The notes: a model not told the origin generated them from the sequence alone. A stretch of 64,000 nt of DNA from Arthrobacter silvisoli (GCF_003369445.1 NZ_QRCU01000037.1:62001-126000), one strand, 5' to 3'; positions 10,147-18,778 are shown, counted from the first letter of the stretch. Numbers and translations: made by a program.

Positions 10147-10716
10147 TTAGCGGGCGTCTCCCACGAAGCATCTGCCGTCGCCGAGCAGAGGCAATACGGT
10201 GACTGAGATGCGGCCGTCGCGGACTTCACCGACGACGCATTCGGCGCCTGAGCTGATAGCGGCTTCAACGGCGTCCACGTCCAGGCCCGTGGGCGTCCTG
10301 CTCACGGACACCTCCACTGCATTGGACGCGACGCCCGCAGCAAGCAGCCGGGACCGCAGTACTTCCTGCCCCGGAGTGGGGCCGGCGTCCCGCAACACGG
10401 CCTCCATGATCCGCACCAGCCGGTCCGTCCCGGGCGCGCCGGCTCCCGACGACGGAGCCGCCTTCCCGGGATTGCCGGCCACAGCGGTGCCGGTCACAGG
10501 GGCGGCGTTCGCCGGGGTACCGCTTCCAGTCCCTTCGCCAGCCCCGGCGGCCGGGCCCGGGCCGGGCTCCGAGCAGGCTGACACCGCAAGGAACACCATC
10601 GCGTAGAGCAATGTCCCGGAGAGCATGGCCCCGGGACATAACGCGGCTGCGTGTCGCGCCGCCCCGGCACGACGCCGTCCTGCGTTGGCGCTTGGATGTG
10701 CCCCCCAGTGCTTCAC
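10147..10716 (-). CDS. Putative lipoprotein (DUF6993-like)
   Basis: A hydrophobic signal segment (LSGTLLYAMVFLAVSAC) ends in a lipobox-like LAVSA-Cys, followed by a Gly/Pro/Ala-rich linker of about 55 residues. A C-terminal domain of about 95 residues carries RTPTGLDVDAVEAAISSGAECVVGEVRDG and VTVLPLLGDGRCFVG, which resembles actinobacterial DUF6993 (from memory). It would be anchored on the outer face of the membrane; function unknown. The start is uncertain: the GTG at 10716 gives an Arg-rich n-region, while an ATG at 10626 gives a minimal signal peptide without positive charge. The two Cys in the domain could form a disulphide. Confidence 0.7.
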   Translation of the reverse strand: MKHWGAHPSANAGRRRAGAARHAAALCPGAMLSGTLLYAMVFLAVSACSEPGPGPAAGAGEGTGSGTPANAAPVTGTAVAGNPGKAAPSSGAGAPGTDRLVRIMEAVLRDAGPTPGQEVLRSRLLAAGVASNAVEVSVSRTPTGLDVDAVEAAISSGAECVVGEVRDGRISVTVLPLLGDGRCFVGDAR

Positions 10717-10806
10717 CCGGCTATTCTGCCATGCAGTCCGGCCGCCTCCCGGACGCATCAGCCGGCGCCGGGAAGGCTGACAGGACGGTAGCGGCTTGGG
10801 GCCGCA

Positions 10807-11382
10807 TCACGCCGAGGTGTCCAAGAGTTCCCCCGTCTCGGTGTCCACCAGGGCGGGATCGCCGCTGTCGTCCTGCTCGAGGATCTCCAGCCGGGAAGCG
10901 GGGTCACCACCGTTGCCCTCTTCGTCATCCGGAAGGGGCGCTTCGTTGTCGCCGCTGCCCTCCGGCCACAGCGCATCGGACGCCGGGGCCTGACCGGTTT
11001 GTGCCGATGCCGGCTGGGCGGAACTGCTGGCCATCCGGGTGAAATTCGCGGAACCCCACATGAGGTCATGGCCCACGGACTCGGCATCGATTTCGGCCAC
11101 GTGGTAGATCCGGCCGTCGCGCTCCCACTGGCGGAGCCTGAGTTTGCCGAGGACAATAACGCGCTGGCCCTTCTTGATGCTGCACCCGACATGCCCCGCG
11201 AGGTGCCGGAAGCTCTGGACGGTGAACCAGTTGGTGTTTCCGTCGATCCATACGTTGTTGGCGCGGTCGAAGCGCCGCTCGGTGGACCCGATCCGGAAGG
11301 AGGCGGTGGCAATACCGCCGGGCGTGGTGGAACTCTTGACCTCCGAGGCAACGAAGCCGCGGACAGTAATGATGTCGTTCAT
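10807..11382 (-). CDS. Single-stranded DNA-binding protein (second-type SSB)
   Basis: A 191-residue protein with an N-terminal OB fold (residues 1 to about 110: MNDIITVRGFVASEVKSS, WFTVQSFRHLAGHVGCSIKKGQRVIVLGKL, then RIYHVAEIDAESVG) and a disordered acidic tail. The tail lacks the DDDIPF-like tip that recruits replication partners in the main SSB, ending instead in GELLDTSA. That favours a specialised paralogue, possibly for recombination, repair or transformation, over the essential replication SSB. A 38-bp element shared with the yraN-comM-dprA promoter region lies 85 bases upstream. Confidence 0.88.
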   Translation of the reverse strand: MNDIITVRGFVASEVKSSTTPGGIATASFRIGSTERRFDRANNVWIDGNTNWFTVQSFRHLAGHVGCSIKKGQRVIVLGKLRLRQWERDGRIYHVAEIDAESVGHDLMWGSANFTRMASSSAQPASAQTGQAPASDALWPEGSGDNEAPLPDDEEGNGGDPASRLEILEQDDSGDPALVDTETGELLDTSA

Positions 11383-11466
11383 GATGCGTCCTAACGTGGT
11401 TGGCTTGCCTGTCCGGCCTTCCCAGCATCACGCCGCTGCAGTGGCGCCGGCAGACCACACTGCCCG

Positions 11467-11504
11467 TATGTGGATACCCCGCCGAAAATCGGACTGTGGA
11501 GGAG
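11467..11504. promoter_or_regulatory. 38-bp element shared with the yraN upstream region (copy A)
   Basis: Identical at 31 of 38 positions to 53941-53978. It starts TATGTGG and ends CTGTGGAGGAG. The centre holds an inverted repeat, CCGA-TTT-TCGG on the minus strand, which becomes CCGG-ATT-CCGG in the other copy. It lies 85-122 bases upstream of the ssb ATG, in the same orientation relative to the gene as copy B is to yraN. Confidence 0.7.
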
Positions 11505-11534
11505 CAGTGCCAAGCCCGGACCGGGCCGACGCAC

Positions 11535-11573
11535 GCAAACAAGAAACACCCCCGGTCCGAAGACCAGGGGTGT
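11535..11573 (-). terminator. Terminator of tRNA-Arg
   Basis: On the minus strand, ACACCCCTGGTC, a TTCG loop and GACCGGGGGTGT form a 12-bp stem (one G-T pair) at 11546-11573. It is followed by the T-rich stretch TTTCTTGTTT. It lies 27 bases past the tRNA 3' end. Confidence 0.8.
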
Positions 11574-11599
11574 CAAGGATGTCCCGCTACATCACAAAG

Positions 11600-11672
11600 C
11601 GCCCCGGGAGGGAATCGAACCCCCGACCAAGAGATTAGAAGGCTCCTGCTCTATCCTCTGAGCTACCGAGGC
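11600..11672 (-). tRNA. tRNA-Arg (anticodon UCU)
   Basis: 73 nt on the minus strand. Acceptor GCCTCGG pairs with CCGGGGC, D-arm GCTC/GAGC, anticodon loop CTTCTAA (anticodon TCT), T-arm GGGGG-TTCGATT-CCCTC, discriminator G. No CCA is encoded. It reads the rare AGA codon. Confidence 0.95.
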
Positions 11673-11776
11673 GGGCGCCTGCCGGTCCATTCCGGCGGCG
11701 ACACCACGAGTTTACCCTGCACACGGGCACCGGTTGCCCCGCAGGCGCGGAGGGTTGCGGGAACGGTGTCGCCGGC

Positions 11777-12277
11777 CTAGGAAAAGACCAGCGGCTCGCC
11801 GGTTTCCAGCAGCGTCTTGAGGCTTGCCATCACTCCCGGCCACCCATCGGTGACGCCGGCCAGGACGGTGCTGCCCTCTTCGAACCCCGAATGGATCACG
11901 GTGAGCTTGACCATGTCCTTGAGGGGTTCAATCTCGAAGGCCACGCTGGAACGCCCTTCGGCGGCCATCGCTGCAAGCTCATCGTCCGGAGCACCCACCG
12001 CCGCCCCGAATTCCGGGGTGATCGTGTGCCAGGTGAACGCGAGCCTGCGGGGTTCGTCCGCAGCCAGGACAACCTGCTCGGGATCCGCAATCGTCACACC
12101 CGCCACTTCCCAGGTGATTGCGGAGCCCTTCTTCCATTCCGATCTGAGGGCCACGCCCCAGTAGCGCTCCGTGAAGGACGGGTCGGTCAGAGCCTGCCAC
12201 AGCTGCTCCGGTGTGGCCTTGATGTAGGTGGCGTAGACGAATTGCGGGCCCTTCGTAGCCGGATCATTCGTGGTCAT
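11777..12277 (-). CDS. SRPBCC/AHSA1-domain protein
   Basis: A 166-residue START-like (SRPBCC) protein of the AHSA1 type: FVYATYIKATPEQLWQALTDPSFTERYWG is the classical N-terminal motif and SFEEGSTVLAGVTDGWPGVMASLKTLLETG the C-terminal helix. Family members bind hydrophobic ligands or act as Hsp90-cochaperone-like proteins; in bacteria they often sit beside ArsR repressors, but none is here. The ATG at 12277 is preferred because GGAG lies 9 bases upstream; an in-frame ATG at 12292 overlaps that site. The substrate is unknown. Confidence 0.85.
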   Translation of the reverse strand: MTTNDPATKGPQFVYATYIKATPEQLWQALTDPSFTERYWGVALRSEWKKGSAITWEVAGVTIADPEQVVLAADEPRRLAFTWHTITPEFGAAVGAPDDELAAMAAEGRSSVAFEIEPLKDMVKLTVIHSGFEEGSTVLAGVTDGWPGVMASLKTLLETGEPLVFS

Positions 12278-12391
12278 GGTGCTTGGCTCCAATGCTGTCT
12301 TTCCGTGATGGCTTTGATCGGAGCATCCGTTGTCGCACCGGGCAAGTCAAGGGGCTGCCACCGCCCGGAACCCCGGGTTAGACTCCGTGCC

Positions 12392-12997
12392 ATGGAGCAG
12401 AACTCCGCGGAAATCCTGACCCGCCCCGCGCGATGGGCCGAGGTAGACGAACTGTTCAGCGGCAAGGGCGAACCGGGCCGCTGCTGGTGCCGATGGTTTT
12501 CGATTCCCGGCAAAGCCTGGAACGAAACTCCCGCCGAAGGCCTTCGCGAGCAATTGAAGTCAGCGTTCGACACCGGCCCGGAGCCAGGCGTCATCGCCGT
12601 CAAGGGCGGCGTCCCGGTGGGTTGGTGTGCCGTCGAACCCAGGCACTGCTACCCCCGCATCGAGCGATCGCAGATCCTGCGATCGGCCGGCGCGGCGGCC
12701 GCCGACGGCGACGGCGTCTGGTCGGTGAGCTGTTTCGTCGTCGCTCCCGCTCACCGGCGCGGAGGCATCGCAAGCGATTTGCTGGCCGCCGCCGTCGGAC
12801 ACGCCTTCGCGCACGGCGCCCGGATCATCGAAGGCTATCCGGTGGATCCGGCCCTGCGGCCCAAAGCCGGGTCGGCCGACCTCTACCACGGGACGGTTTC
12901 CGTGTTCGCCCGCGCGGGGTTCGAGGCGATCCCCACCTCGGTGCCGGGACGGGCCGTCATGCGGCTGCGTCGCCCGGATGCGGCAGAGTCCGCATAA
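12392..12997 (+). CDS. GNAT family N-acetyltransferase
   Basis: A 201-residue protein with the GNAT core: a beta-strand with VWSVSCFVVAPAHRRGGIASDLLAAAVGHA, where the RRGGIA segment is the acetyl-CoA pyrophosphate-binding loop (Q/RxxGxG/A). A Cys/Trp-rich N-terminus (GRCWCRWFSIPGKAWNET) precedes it, a feature of one actinobacterial subfamily. The acceptor is unknown. TAGACT at 12379-12384 lies 7 bases before the ATG, so it is probably leaderless. The longer open frame starting at 11891 is antisense to the neighbouring gene and was trimmed. Confidence 0.88.
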   Translation: MEQNSAEILTRPARWAEVDELFSGKGEPGRCWCRWFSIPGKAWNETPAEGLREQLKSAFDTGPEPGVIAVKGGVPVGWCAVEPRHCYPRIERSQILRSAGAAAADGDGVWSVSCFVVAPAHRRGGIASDLLAAAVGHAFAHGARIIEGYPVDPALRPKAGSADLYHGTVSVFARAGFEAIPTSVPGRAVMRLRRPDAAESA

Positions 12998-13023
12998 TAT
13001 CCGCCGAAGCCTAAAGTGGTGCC

Positions 13024-13722
13024 ATGCATGGGCAGGAACTCATCGCGGGCATCAGGGCATCGCTCAAGGCCGCAGGCGATCCGGAACGCGCCCGCTCGGT
13101 GCAGGCGTACATGAAGTCGGAGATGCCGTCGCTTGGCGTGCCTGTTCCAGAAGTCCGCAGGATCGTCAAGGCCGCCGCGAAGGCGTCGCCGTTCACTTCA
13201 GGGGCTGAGCTGCGCGACACGGTGCTCCGGTTGTGGCGCGAAGCCGGCGCACGCGAGGAGCGCTATGCGGCGATCGATCTCACTGCGGCGCGGCTCGTTG
13301 CCACCGACCTGCAAATGGTCCCGGTGTACGAGGAGTTCATCCGCAGCGGCGCCTGGTGGGACCTGGTGGACGGTGTCTCGCCGCGGATCCGGGAGCTGCT
13401 GCTTGCGCATCCGGACGGGATGGCTGAGCTGATGCTGCGCTGGGCGGCCGACGGCGACATGTGGGTCCGGCGCGCCGCGATCACTTCCCAGGTGGGAGCC
13501 AAAGCCCGGACCAACAGGACGCTGCTGGCCGCGGTGATCCTGCCCAACCTGGCAGACAGGGAGTTCTTCATCCGGAAGGCGATCGGCTGGGCCTTGCGCG
13601 AATACAGCAAGAGCGATCCCGAGTGGGTGGCGGGGTTCGTTGCCGAACACAAGGAACGACTGAGCACCCTGTCCTACCGTGAAGCCGTGCGCCGCCTGCC
13701 GGCGGTCAGCGGCGCTAAATGA
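13024..13722 (+). CDS. DNA alkylation repair protein (AlkD-like)
   Basis: A 232-residue HEAT-repeat DNA glycosylase-like protein. AlkD-family enzymes excise N3- and N7-alkylpurines without base flipping. Characteristic blocks are present: SGAWWDLVDGVSPRI (Trp/Asp of the active-site cleft), DMWVRRAAITSQ and EFFIRKAIGWALREYSKSDPEWV. The length agrees with the family. TAAAGT at 13012-13017 sits 6 bases before the ATG and suggests a leaderless mRNA. It converges on the mannosyltransferase gene with an 8-base overlap. Confidence 0.9.
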   Translation: MHGQELIAGIRASLKAAGDPERARSVQAYMKSEMPSLGVPVPEVRRIVKAAAKASPFTSGAELRDTVLRLWREAGAREERYAAIDLTAARLVATDLQMVPVYEEFIRSGAWWDLVDGVSPRIRELLLAHPDGMAELMLRWAADGDMWVRRAAITSQVGAKARTNRTLLAAVILPNLADREFFIRKAIGWALREYSKSDPEWVAGFVAEHKERLSTLSYREAVRRLPAVSGAK

Positions 13723-15268
13723 CGGTGTTGCTGAGCGGCTGGTCCCGGCGGCTGAAGAGATGCTTCGTACGGGGGTCGAGGAAGATCAAGTAGAGGGCGA
13801 ACAGCAGGGCGATGATCGCGGCCGCGTTCCGGGCGAGCACCAACGCCAGGCCAACGTCACCGCTTTGCAGGTACGGGAAAACCTCCAGCTGGTCGGAGAT
13901 CGCATAGACCATGAAGAAGGAGACCACGAAGTACAGGGTCTTCACCTGCCAGTCGTTCCGGATGCCGGTCACCGCAAACAGCGGAATCAACCACACGACA
14001 TACCAGGACTGGATCATGGGTGCCAACAGTACGATCGCTGCGAACGCAAGGGTCAGGCGGCGCATGACCCGGTCATGACTGCCGCGGAAGACCTGCCAGG
14101 CGACGATTCCCACTGCAAGGACCTTGCCGGCGTCGTACACCCATTTCGCAAGTCCCCAGCCGTCCAGGCCGAACACGTTCACGATCGAGGCGACGATCAG
14201 GCCGAGCAGGCCGACCGGGGCGTACCAGATCCACACGCTGCCCGGGGCCGACAGCCCCTTGATCCAGCCGAAGCCGAAGCCGTTGACGGCGCCCAGGGCG
14301 TAGAGGAGCGCGAGCGACAGGCCGGCCGTGAGCGCCCAGAAGAGGAACTTGCGCGGCCAGCTGGCGCCCTTGCCGGCCCACAGGAGTCCGATGAAGGGCA
14401 GGAAAACCACAGTGATCGGCTTGACCGATATCGAGAGAGTGACCAGTACGATGCCCAGGACCACGCGGCGGGTTGCGCAGTAGTAGAGCCCGGCAAGGGC
14501 AAGGCCGATCATGAGGGCGTCGTTGTGGACGCTGGCGATGAAGTTGGTGAGGAAGAGCGGATTCGCGGCGGAAAGCCACAACGCCCGGTGCGGATTGACG
14601 CCGTGCAATCCGGCGAGTTTGGGAACATAGATGACGCACAACACGATTCCCAGGGCGGCCGCAACCCGGAAGAGCATGATGCTGGCTTCGGGCTGCACAT
14701 TGGTCACCCACACCACGAACTGCTCTATCCAGAGGAACAGCTGGCCATAGGGTACCGGGGCTTCGGTCCACATTTTGTCCGCGCCCAGCTGGAAGTAGTT
14801 CGGCAGGGCCGAGATGCCGTTCTCGTACGGGTTGATGCCTTCGACCATCAACCTCCCTTGGCCGATGTAGGCGTACACATCGCGACTGAAGAGCGGGACG
14901 GTGAACATCATCGGCAGGCCCCAGGCGACAATCGCCTGGAGTGTCGCCTTGCGGGCTTCCTGACCCCAAACCCGCACGCGCTGGCCCAGTCGGAGCCACG
15001 CACGCACCAGCAGCATTCCACCGACTGAAAGCAACACGATGGACAGCGCAACGCCTGCGGCCTCCGTGCGCATCCAGATGAACAGCGGCAAGCGCCGGAG
15101 CTCAGACACGGGAGCGAGCCACCCCACACCCAGGGACCCGATAACCAGGAACATCGATCCGATGAAGCCGGCAATCAAGGGTGAACGGGGATTGTCCACT
15201 TCCGCCGGCGTTTCGGAGGCCGCCGGCGTCCCGTCGTCCTTGCTGGCGGCAGGTACAGGCGCCGTCAT
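13715..15268 (-). CDS. Polyprenol-phosphomannose-dependent mannosyltransferase (MptB-like)
   Basis: A 517-residue GT-C glycosyltransferase with about 12-13 hydrophobic segments. The early extracytoplasmic motif SRDVYAYIGQGRLMVEGINPYENGIS contains the acidic residue expected for polyprenyl-phosphate-mannose enzymes. This family elongates the alpha-1,6-mannan core of lipomannan/lipoarabinomannan-type glycolipids from the outer face of the membrane. The ATG at 15268 (MTAPVPAASKDD) is chosen over an in-frame start at 15382, which adds sequence unlike the family. The precise acceptor is inferred. Confidence 0.85.
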   Translation of the reverse strand: MTAPVPAASKDDGTPAASETPAEVDNPRSPLIAGFIGSMFLVIGSLGVGWLAPVSELRRLPLFIWMRTEAAGVALSIVLLSVGGMLLVRAWLRLGQRVRVWGQEARKATLQAIVAWGLPMMFTVPLFSRDVYAYIGQGRLMVEGINPYENGISALPNYFQLGADKMWTEAPVPYGQLFLWIEQFVVWVTNVQPEASIMLFRVAAALGIVLCVIYVPKLAGLHGVNPHRALWLSAANPLFLTNFIASVHNDALMIGLALAGLYYCATRRVVLGIVLVTLSISVKPITVVFLPFIGLLWAGKGASWPRKFLFWALTAGLSLALLYALGAVNGFGFGWIKGLSAPGSVWIWYAPVGLLGLIVASIVNVFGLDGWGLAKWVYDAGKVLAVGIVAWQVFRGSHDRVMRRLTLAFAAIVLLAPMIQSWYVVWLIPLFAVTGIRNDWQVKTLYFVVSFFMVYAISDQLEVFPYLQSGDVGLALVLARNAAAIIALLFALYLIFLDPRTKHLFSRRDQPLSNTVI

Positions 15269-15420
15269 TGTCAGAATTATCCAATCGTTTGCCGAACAGG
15301 TTCCGGACACACCTGGCGGGCAGTCCATGCAGTGAAAAAGCAAGGCCGAAACAAGCCTCTGCCGTGCTCGAAATCGTATCACCGGAGCGGCATCGGGCCG
15401 CTGAACTGTAGGCTGGGCGG

Positions 15421-16047
15421 GTGCCTATTACTAATGAACGCATCGTCTGGATCGACTGCGAAATGACCGGACTGGATCTCGAAAAGGACGCCCTGATCGA
15501 AGTCGCCGCCCTGGTCACCGACTCAGAGCTGAATATCCTGGGCGAGGGCGTGGACGTTGTCATCAAACCTGACGACGCAGCGCTTGAACAGATGAACGAC
15601 TTTGTCCGGGACATGCATACCCGTTCCAAGCTCCTGGACGAACTGCCCCACGGCAAGACCATGGCGGAAGCCGAAGCACTCATCCTCGAGTACATCGAGA
15701 CATGGGTTCCGGACCCAAAGAAGGCCCCGCTGGGCGGCAACTCGGTCGGCACGGACCGCACGTTCCTCGTCCGGGACATGCCCAACGTCATCGAGCACCT
15801 CCACTACCGGGTGATCGATGTCAGCACCATCAAGGAGCTCTCACGCCGCTGGTTCCCGCGGGCCTACTTCCAGGCGCCCGCCAAGCATGGCGGCCACCGC
15901 GCGCTGGGCGACATCAAGGATTCGATCGACGAGCTGCGCTACTACCGCGAAGCAGTCTTCGTCCCCGCCCCCGGCCCGGACACGGCCACGGCACTGAAGG
16001 TCTCCAAGCGCATTTCTGGAAGCGTCGAAGACAGCACCGTAGTGTGA
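15421..16047 (+). CDS. orn: Oligoribonuclease
   Basis: A 208-residue DEDDh 3'-5' exonuclease that degrades RNA 2-5mers, including pGpG from c-di-GMP turnover. ExoI motif VWIDCEMTGLD carries Asp12 and Glu14. Then come NSVGTDRTFLVRDMP (ExoII) and KHGGHRALGDIKDSIDEL (ExoIII, His-x4-Asp). It is essential in many proteobacteria and conserved in actinobacteria. The GTG at 15421 lies 6 bases after TAGGCT (15409-15414), so translation is probably from a leaderless mRNA. A tRNA-His gene follows. Confidence 0.96.
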   Translation: MPITNERIVWIDCEMTGLDLEKDALIEVAALVTDSELNILGEGVDVVIKPDDAALEQMNDFVRDMHTRSKLLDELPHGKTMAEAEALILEYIETWVPDPKKAPLGGNSVGTDRTFLVRDMPNVIEHLHYRVIDVSTIKELSRRWFPRAYFQAPAKHGGHRALGDIKDSIDELRYYREAVFVPAPGPDTATALKVSKRISGSVEDSTVV

Positions 16048-16176
16048 TCTGCGTTACCTTTCCCGGAATTTTCTCCGAAACGGCAAAAAGTGGCGCTCCG
16101 GCCACGAAACTCGAGGTATAGTTTTTGTCGTTGCCTTCGCAGGTGGCGGGTCATTCCGCTGCTCACAAGGCACATG

Positions 16177-16249
16177 GTGGGCGTAGCTCAGTTGGCAGAG
16201 CGCCTGGTTGTGGTCCAGGAGGTCGCGGGTTCAACCCCCGTCGCTCACC
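16177..16249 (+). tRNA. tRNA-His (anticodon GUG)
   Basis: 73 nt. Acceptor GTGGGCG pairs with CGCTCAC (one G-T), D-arm GCTC/GAGC, anticodon arm CCTGG-TTGTGGT-CCAGG with anticodon GTG, discriminator C, and a genomic G at 16176 that can serve as G-1, both typical of tRNA-His. CCA is not encoded. Confidence 0.96.
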
Positions 16250-16281
16250 CGCATAAGGCTGGTAGTTGGTACCGGTCAGCC

Positions 16282-16319
16282 AAAGGCCGCACTGGTTTTC
16301 CAGTGCGGCCTTTGTTTTT
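16282..16319 (+). terminator. Terminator after tRNA-His
   Basis: A 14-bp perfect stem (16282-16295 with 16300-16313), TTTT loop, followed by GTTTTT. Confidence 0.93.
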
Positions 16320-16354
16320 CCCCGCTATCGTCACCCAGCAAGGAACCAGCCGCC

Positions 16355-16927
16355 ATGACCGTCCTGCCCATCACCATCTGGGGCGAGCCCGTATTGCACC
16401 GCCGGGCCAGCGAGGTTGAAGTCTTCGACGACGAGTTGCGGACTCTGATCGCGGACATGATCGAAACCAACGACGCGGCGAACGGCGTTGGCCTTGCCGC
16501 ACCCCAGGTGGGCGTCGGCAAGCGGATCTTCATCTTCAAGTACCCCAATGATGACGACGCGCCCGACGAAGGTGTCGTGGTCAATCCGGTACTGACCTTG
16601 TCCAAGGTGTCCGGCGCCCTGCCGGATCCGGACGAACACATCGAGGGCTGCCTTTCCTTCCCTGGTGAGAGCTACCCGCTGCAGCGCGCCGAGTGGGCCC
16701 GGGTACAGGGCTTCGACGGCGATGGGAACCCCATTGACTTCGTGGCCACCGGCTGGTTCGCCCGGGTCATGCAGCACGAATTCGATCACCTCGACGGGAA
16801 GCTCTATGTCAACCGGCTCGTGGACCGCTATTCCAAAAAGGCGATGAAGCAGGCCAAGAAACATGGCTGGGGCGTCCCGGGCCTGACCTGGATGCCGGGT
16901 GTCGACCCGGATCCCTTCGGGCACTGA
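16355..16927 (+). CDS. def: Peptide deformylase
   Basis: A 190-residue metalloenzyme that removes the formyl group from nascent N-terminal fMet. All three motifs are present: GVGLAAPQ (residues 44-51), EGCLS (97-101, Cys99 metal ligand) and QHEFDHLDG (140-148, two His ligands and catalytic Glu). The ATG at 16355 has AAGGA about 11 bases upstream; the longer open frame from 16208 runs through tRNA-His. It is probably co-transcribed with the acyltransferase gene 25 bases downstream. Confidence 0.96.
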   Translation: MTVLPITIWGEPVLHRRASEVEVFDDELRTLIADMIETNDAANGVGLAAPQVGVGKRIFIFKYPNDDDAPDEGVVVNPVLTLSKVSGALPDPDEHIEGCLSFPGESYPLQRAEWARVQGFDGDGNPIDFVATGWFARVMQHEFDHLDGKLYVNRLVDRYSKKAMKQAKKHGWGVPGLTWMPGVDPDPFGH

Positions 16928-16951
16928 GCCCTGTCATCGAGCGATCGGACC

Positions 16952-17788
16952 TTGGCCGTGGACACGACAACACTGTTTGATCTCCTGGACATCCGGGACG
17001 ATGACGCACGCGGATGCGCGGCACTCCTCTCCACGCCACCAGGCCCAGCGGTCGTTTCGGCCGTGTCCGCGCTGGAAGCACGGCTAGGGACGTTCCCTTC
17101 GGGGACGGCCTCCGCTGACGGCTGCACCGAGCACGACTGGATCGAAGCGCTCCTGCGCTTCGCCCCCGTGGCCGCTTCGTACCATGCCTCGCTGGGCATC
17201 CCTGCCGGGGTTTCGGCAGCGATCCTGGCCGACGTCGGGTTGAACCTGCGGATCAACCGCCGCGTCCACGGGAACTTCGGTCTGGACACCTGGGCTTGGC
17301 TCACGCTGCACATGGCCGGAAACATGTTCCGGCTCGGCCGCCTGCAGTACCATCTGGTGCGCAGCAGTGGCGGGAGGTCACCGGTACCCGAAGGAGAGTG
17401 GCTCGTCGGTGTCCACATTCCCGAGGACGGCGGCCTCTCCCCCGCCGTCGTCGACGAGAGCCTGGCCCAGGCGCGCCGCTTCTTCGACGGCCATTTCCCG
17501 GACAAGCCGGTCCGGCTGGCCACCTGCGATTCCTGGATGCTGGACCCGTACCTGGCAGCGCGGCTCCCGGAGAGCAACATTGCTTCCTTTGCCCGCCGCT
17601 TCACCGTGGACCGGTGCTCGGACGCTGCCAGCGACGCCGTCTACTTCACGTTCCGCACCAGGGACATGGCGAACCTGACCGGGCTGCCCAGGGATACCTC
17701 GCTGCAGCGGGTGGTGCTTGAACGTATCGACGACGGCGGCACCTGGCAGCTCGGGCACGGTCACCTCGAACTCCCGGCAGGACCCTGA
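16952..17788 (+). CDS. Acyltransferase-domain protein (two-domain GNAT-like)
   Basis: A 278-residue protein that matches, from memory, the actinobacterial 'acyltransferase domain-containing' architecture. It has an N-terminal helical domain (WIEALLRFAPVAASYHASLGIP, NLRINRRVHGNFGLDTWAWLTLHMAGNMFRLGRLQYHL) and a C-terminal GNAT-like domain (GEWLVGVHIPEDGGLSP, FFDGHFPDKPVRLATCDSWMLDPYL). No substrate is known to me. The start is TTG at 16952 or GTG at 16958; neither has a strong ribosome-binding site. The tight spacing to def suggests one transcript. Confidence 0.75.
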   Translation: MAVDTTTLFDLLDIRDDDARGCAALLSTPPGPAVVSAVSALEARLGTFPSGTASADGCTEHDWIEALLRFAPVAASYHASLGIPAGVSAAILADVGLNLRINRRVHGNFGLDTWAWLTLHMAGNMFRLGRLQYHLVRSSGGRSPVPEGEWLVGVHIPEDGGLSPAVVDESLAQARRFFDGHFPDKPVRLATCDSWMLDPYLAARLPESNIASFARRFTVDRCSDAASDAVYFTFRTRDMANLTGLPRDTSLQRVVLERIDDGGTWQLGHGHLELPAGP

Positions 17789-17868
17789 CCGACACCCCAT
17801 CTTTGCGCTGGGCGTGACGGGCCGGGGCCTGCGACCCGGGCCGGGACCTCGCCGTCAGGGCCTCGCCG

Positions 17869-18663
17869 TCAGGGCCGGATGGTCTGCTGCCCCGGGCACG
17901 CGGCGAGCACGCGCTTCATGGCATCCTTTTCGGCGGCGGTGACCCAAAGCCGGTAGGCCACCTTGACCGAGATCTGGCGGGCAACGTAATGGCAGCGGAA
18001 GTTCTTGTTCGCCGGAAGCCAGGTGGCGGCGTCACCGGCTCCCTTCTTCACGTTGGCGGGACCGTCGACGGCTATCAGGTTCAACGGATCGTTGGCAAAA
18101 GTGCTCCGCTGCTTCGGTGTGAGCTGCTTGGCGCCCTTCTGCCACGCGTCGCCCAACGCCACCACGTGGTCGATCTGGACGGCCTTGCTGCTTTCGGGGC
18201 CGCGCCGGAATTCAATCGTTCTTCCGATGTACGGCTCGGCGAGGCCACCGCCGGCCACCTTGCATTTGGAACCGTCGCTGAACCGCACCGAGCTCAGGTC
18301 CCGCCGGAGAATGTCGTTTCGGGTATCGCAGCCATTGTGGTCGACGTCCAGCCAGGCCTGGCCAAATTGCGAGCGGTCATAGTCGTCCTTGCCTGCACGG
18401 CCTTTGACGGGAAGGGCCTCAAGTGCGTCCGCGGCCGCACCACGCGGAACGGGGGCCACCGATGCGACAGGCCTCATCCAGTTGTAGTCCACCACGGGCG
18501 CCGCGGCGGGCCCGCCACCCGGACCTTCCGCCATGGCGAACTGACCGTTGCCGAAGAACCATGCAACTCCGCCTACGGCGGCTGCCACGACGAAGGCCAG
18601 CACGGCCCAAGCTTGGCGGGATCGGCGTCGGGCACGCCGGAAGGCGGTCCAGGTGGTACTCAA
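17869..18663 (-). CDS. Secreted HNH endonuclease family protein (DUF1524)
   Basis: A 264-residue protein with an N-terminal membrane segment (about residues 17-40, WAVLAFVVAAAVGGVAWFF) acting as signal or anchor, a Pro/Ala linker, then a DUF1524 HNH nuclease domain. Key blocks are YDRSQFGQAWLDVDHNGCDTRNDIL, VQIDHVVALGDAW (catalytic His/Asp) and NDPLNLIAVDGPANVKKGAGDAATWLP (metal-binding Asn). It probably degrades external DNA or acts at the cell surface. The start is TTG at 18663 with AAAGGA 7 bases upstream. Its upstream region has a palindrome, TCCACA-G-TGTGGA (18733-18745). Confidence 0.88.
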   Translation of the reverse strand: MSTTWTAFRRARRRSRQAWAVLAFVVAAAVGGVAWFFGNGQFAMAEGPGGGPAAAPVVDYNWMRPVASVAPVPRGAAADALEALPVKGRAGKDDYDRSQFGQAWLDVDHNGCDTRNDILRRDLSSVRFSDGSKCKVAGGGLAEPYIGRTIEFRRGPESSKAVQIDHVVALGDAWQKGAKQLTPKQRSTFANDPLNLIAVDGPANVKKGAGDAATWLPANKNFRCHYVARQISVKVAYRLWVTAAEKDAMKRVLAACPGQQTIRP

Positions 18664-18732
18664 GGGGAGGTCCTTTCACTGTGGATTCAATCCCTTTGAG
18701 CCTAGGCCAGGCGGCAGACAATATTGGGGCCA

Positions 18733-18749
18733 TCCACAGTGTGGAGGAG
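18733..18749. promoter_or_regulatory. TCCACA-G-TGTGGA palindrome with an element-like core
   Basis: A perfect inverted repeat (18733-18745) running into GTGTGGAGGAG (739-749), which matches 10 of 11 bases of the end of the shared element upstream of ssb and yraN. It lies about 70-86 bases upstream of the HNH nuclease start. Another TGTGGA is at 18680-18685. Confidence 0.4.
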
Positions 18750-18778
18750 GACACACACGCCGCCGGGTCCACGAAAGC

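Noticed and set aside
11467..11504. DnaA-box reading of TATCCACA/TCCACA in the shared element
   Set aside because: Only one box in copy A is close to the consensus and copy B does not keep it, so an origin or DnaA role is not supported.
13741..15382. Longer mannosyltransferase start at 15382
   Set aside because: The first 38 residues are Arg/Cys-rich and unlike the family. The ATG at 15268 gives a plausible cytoplasmic N-terminus.
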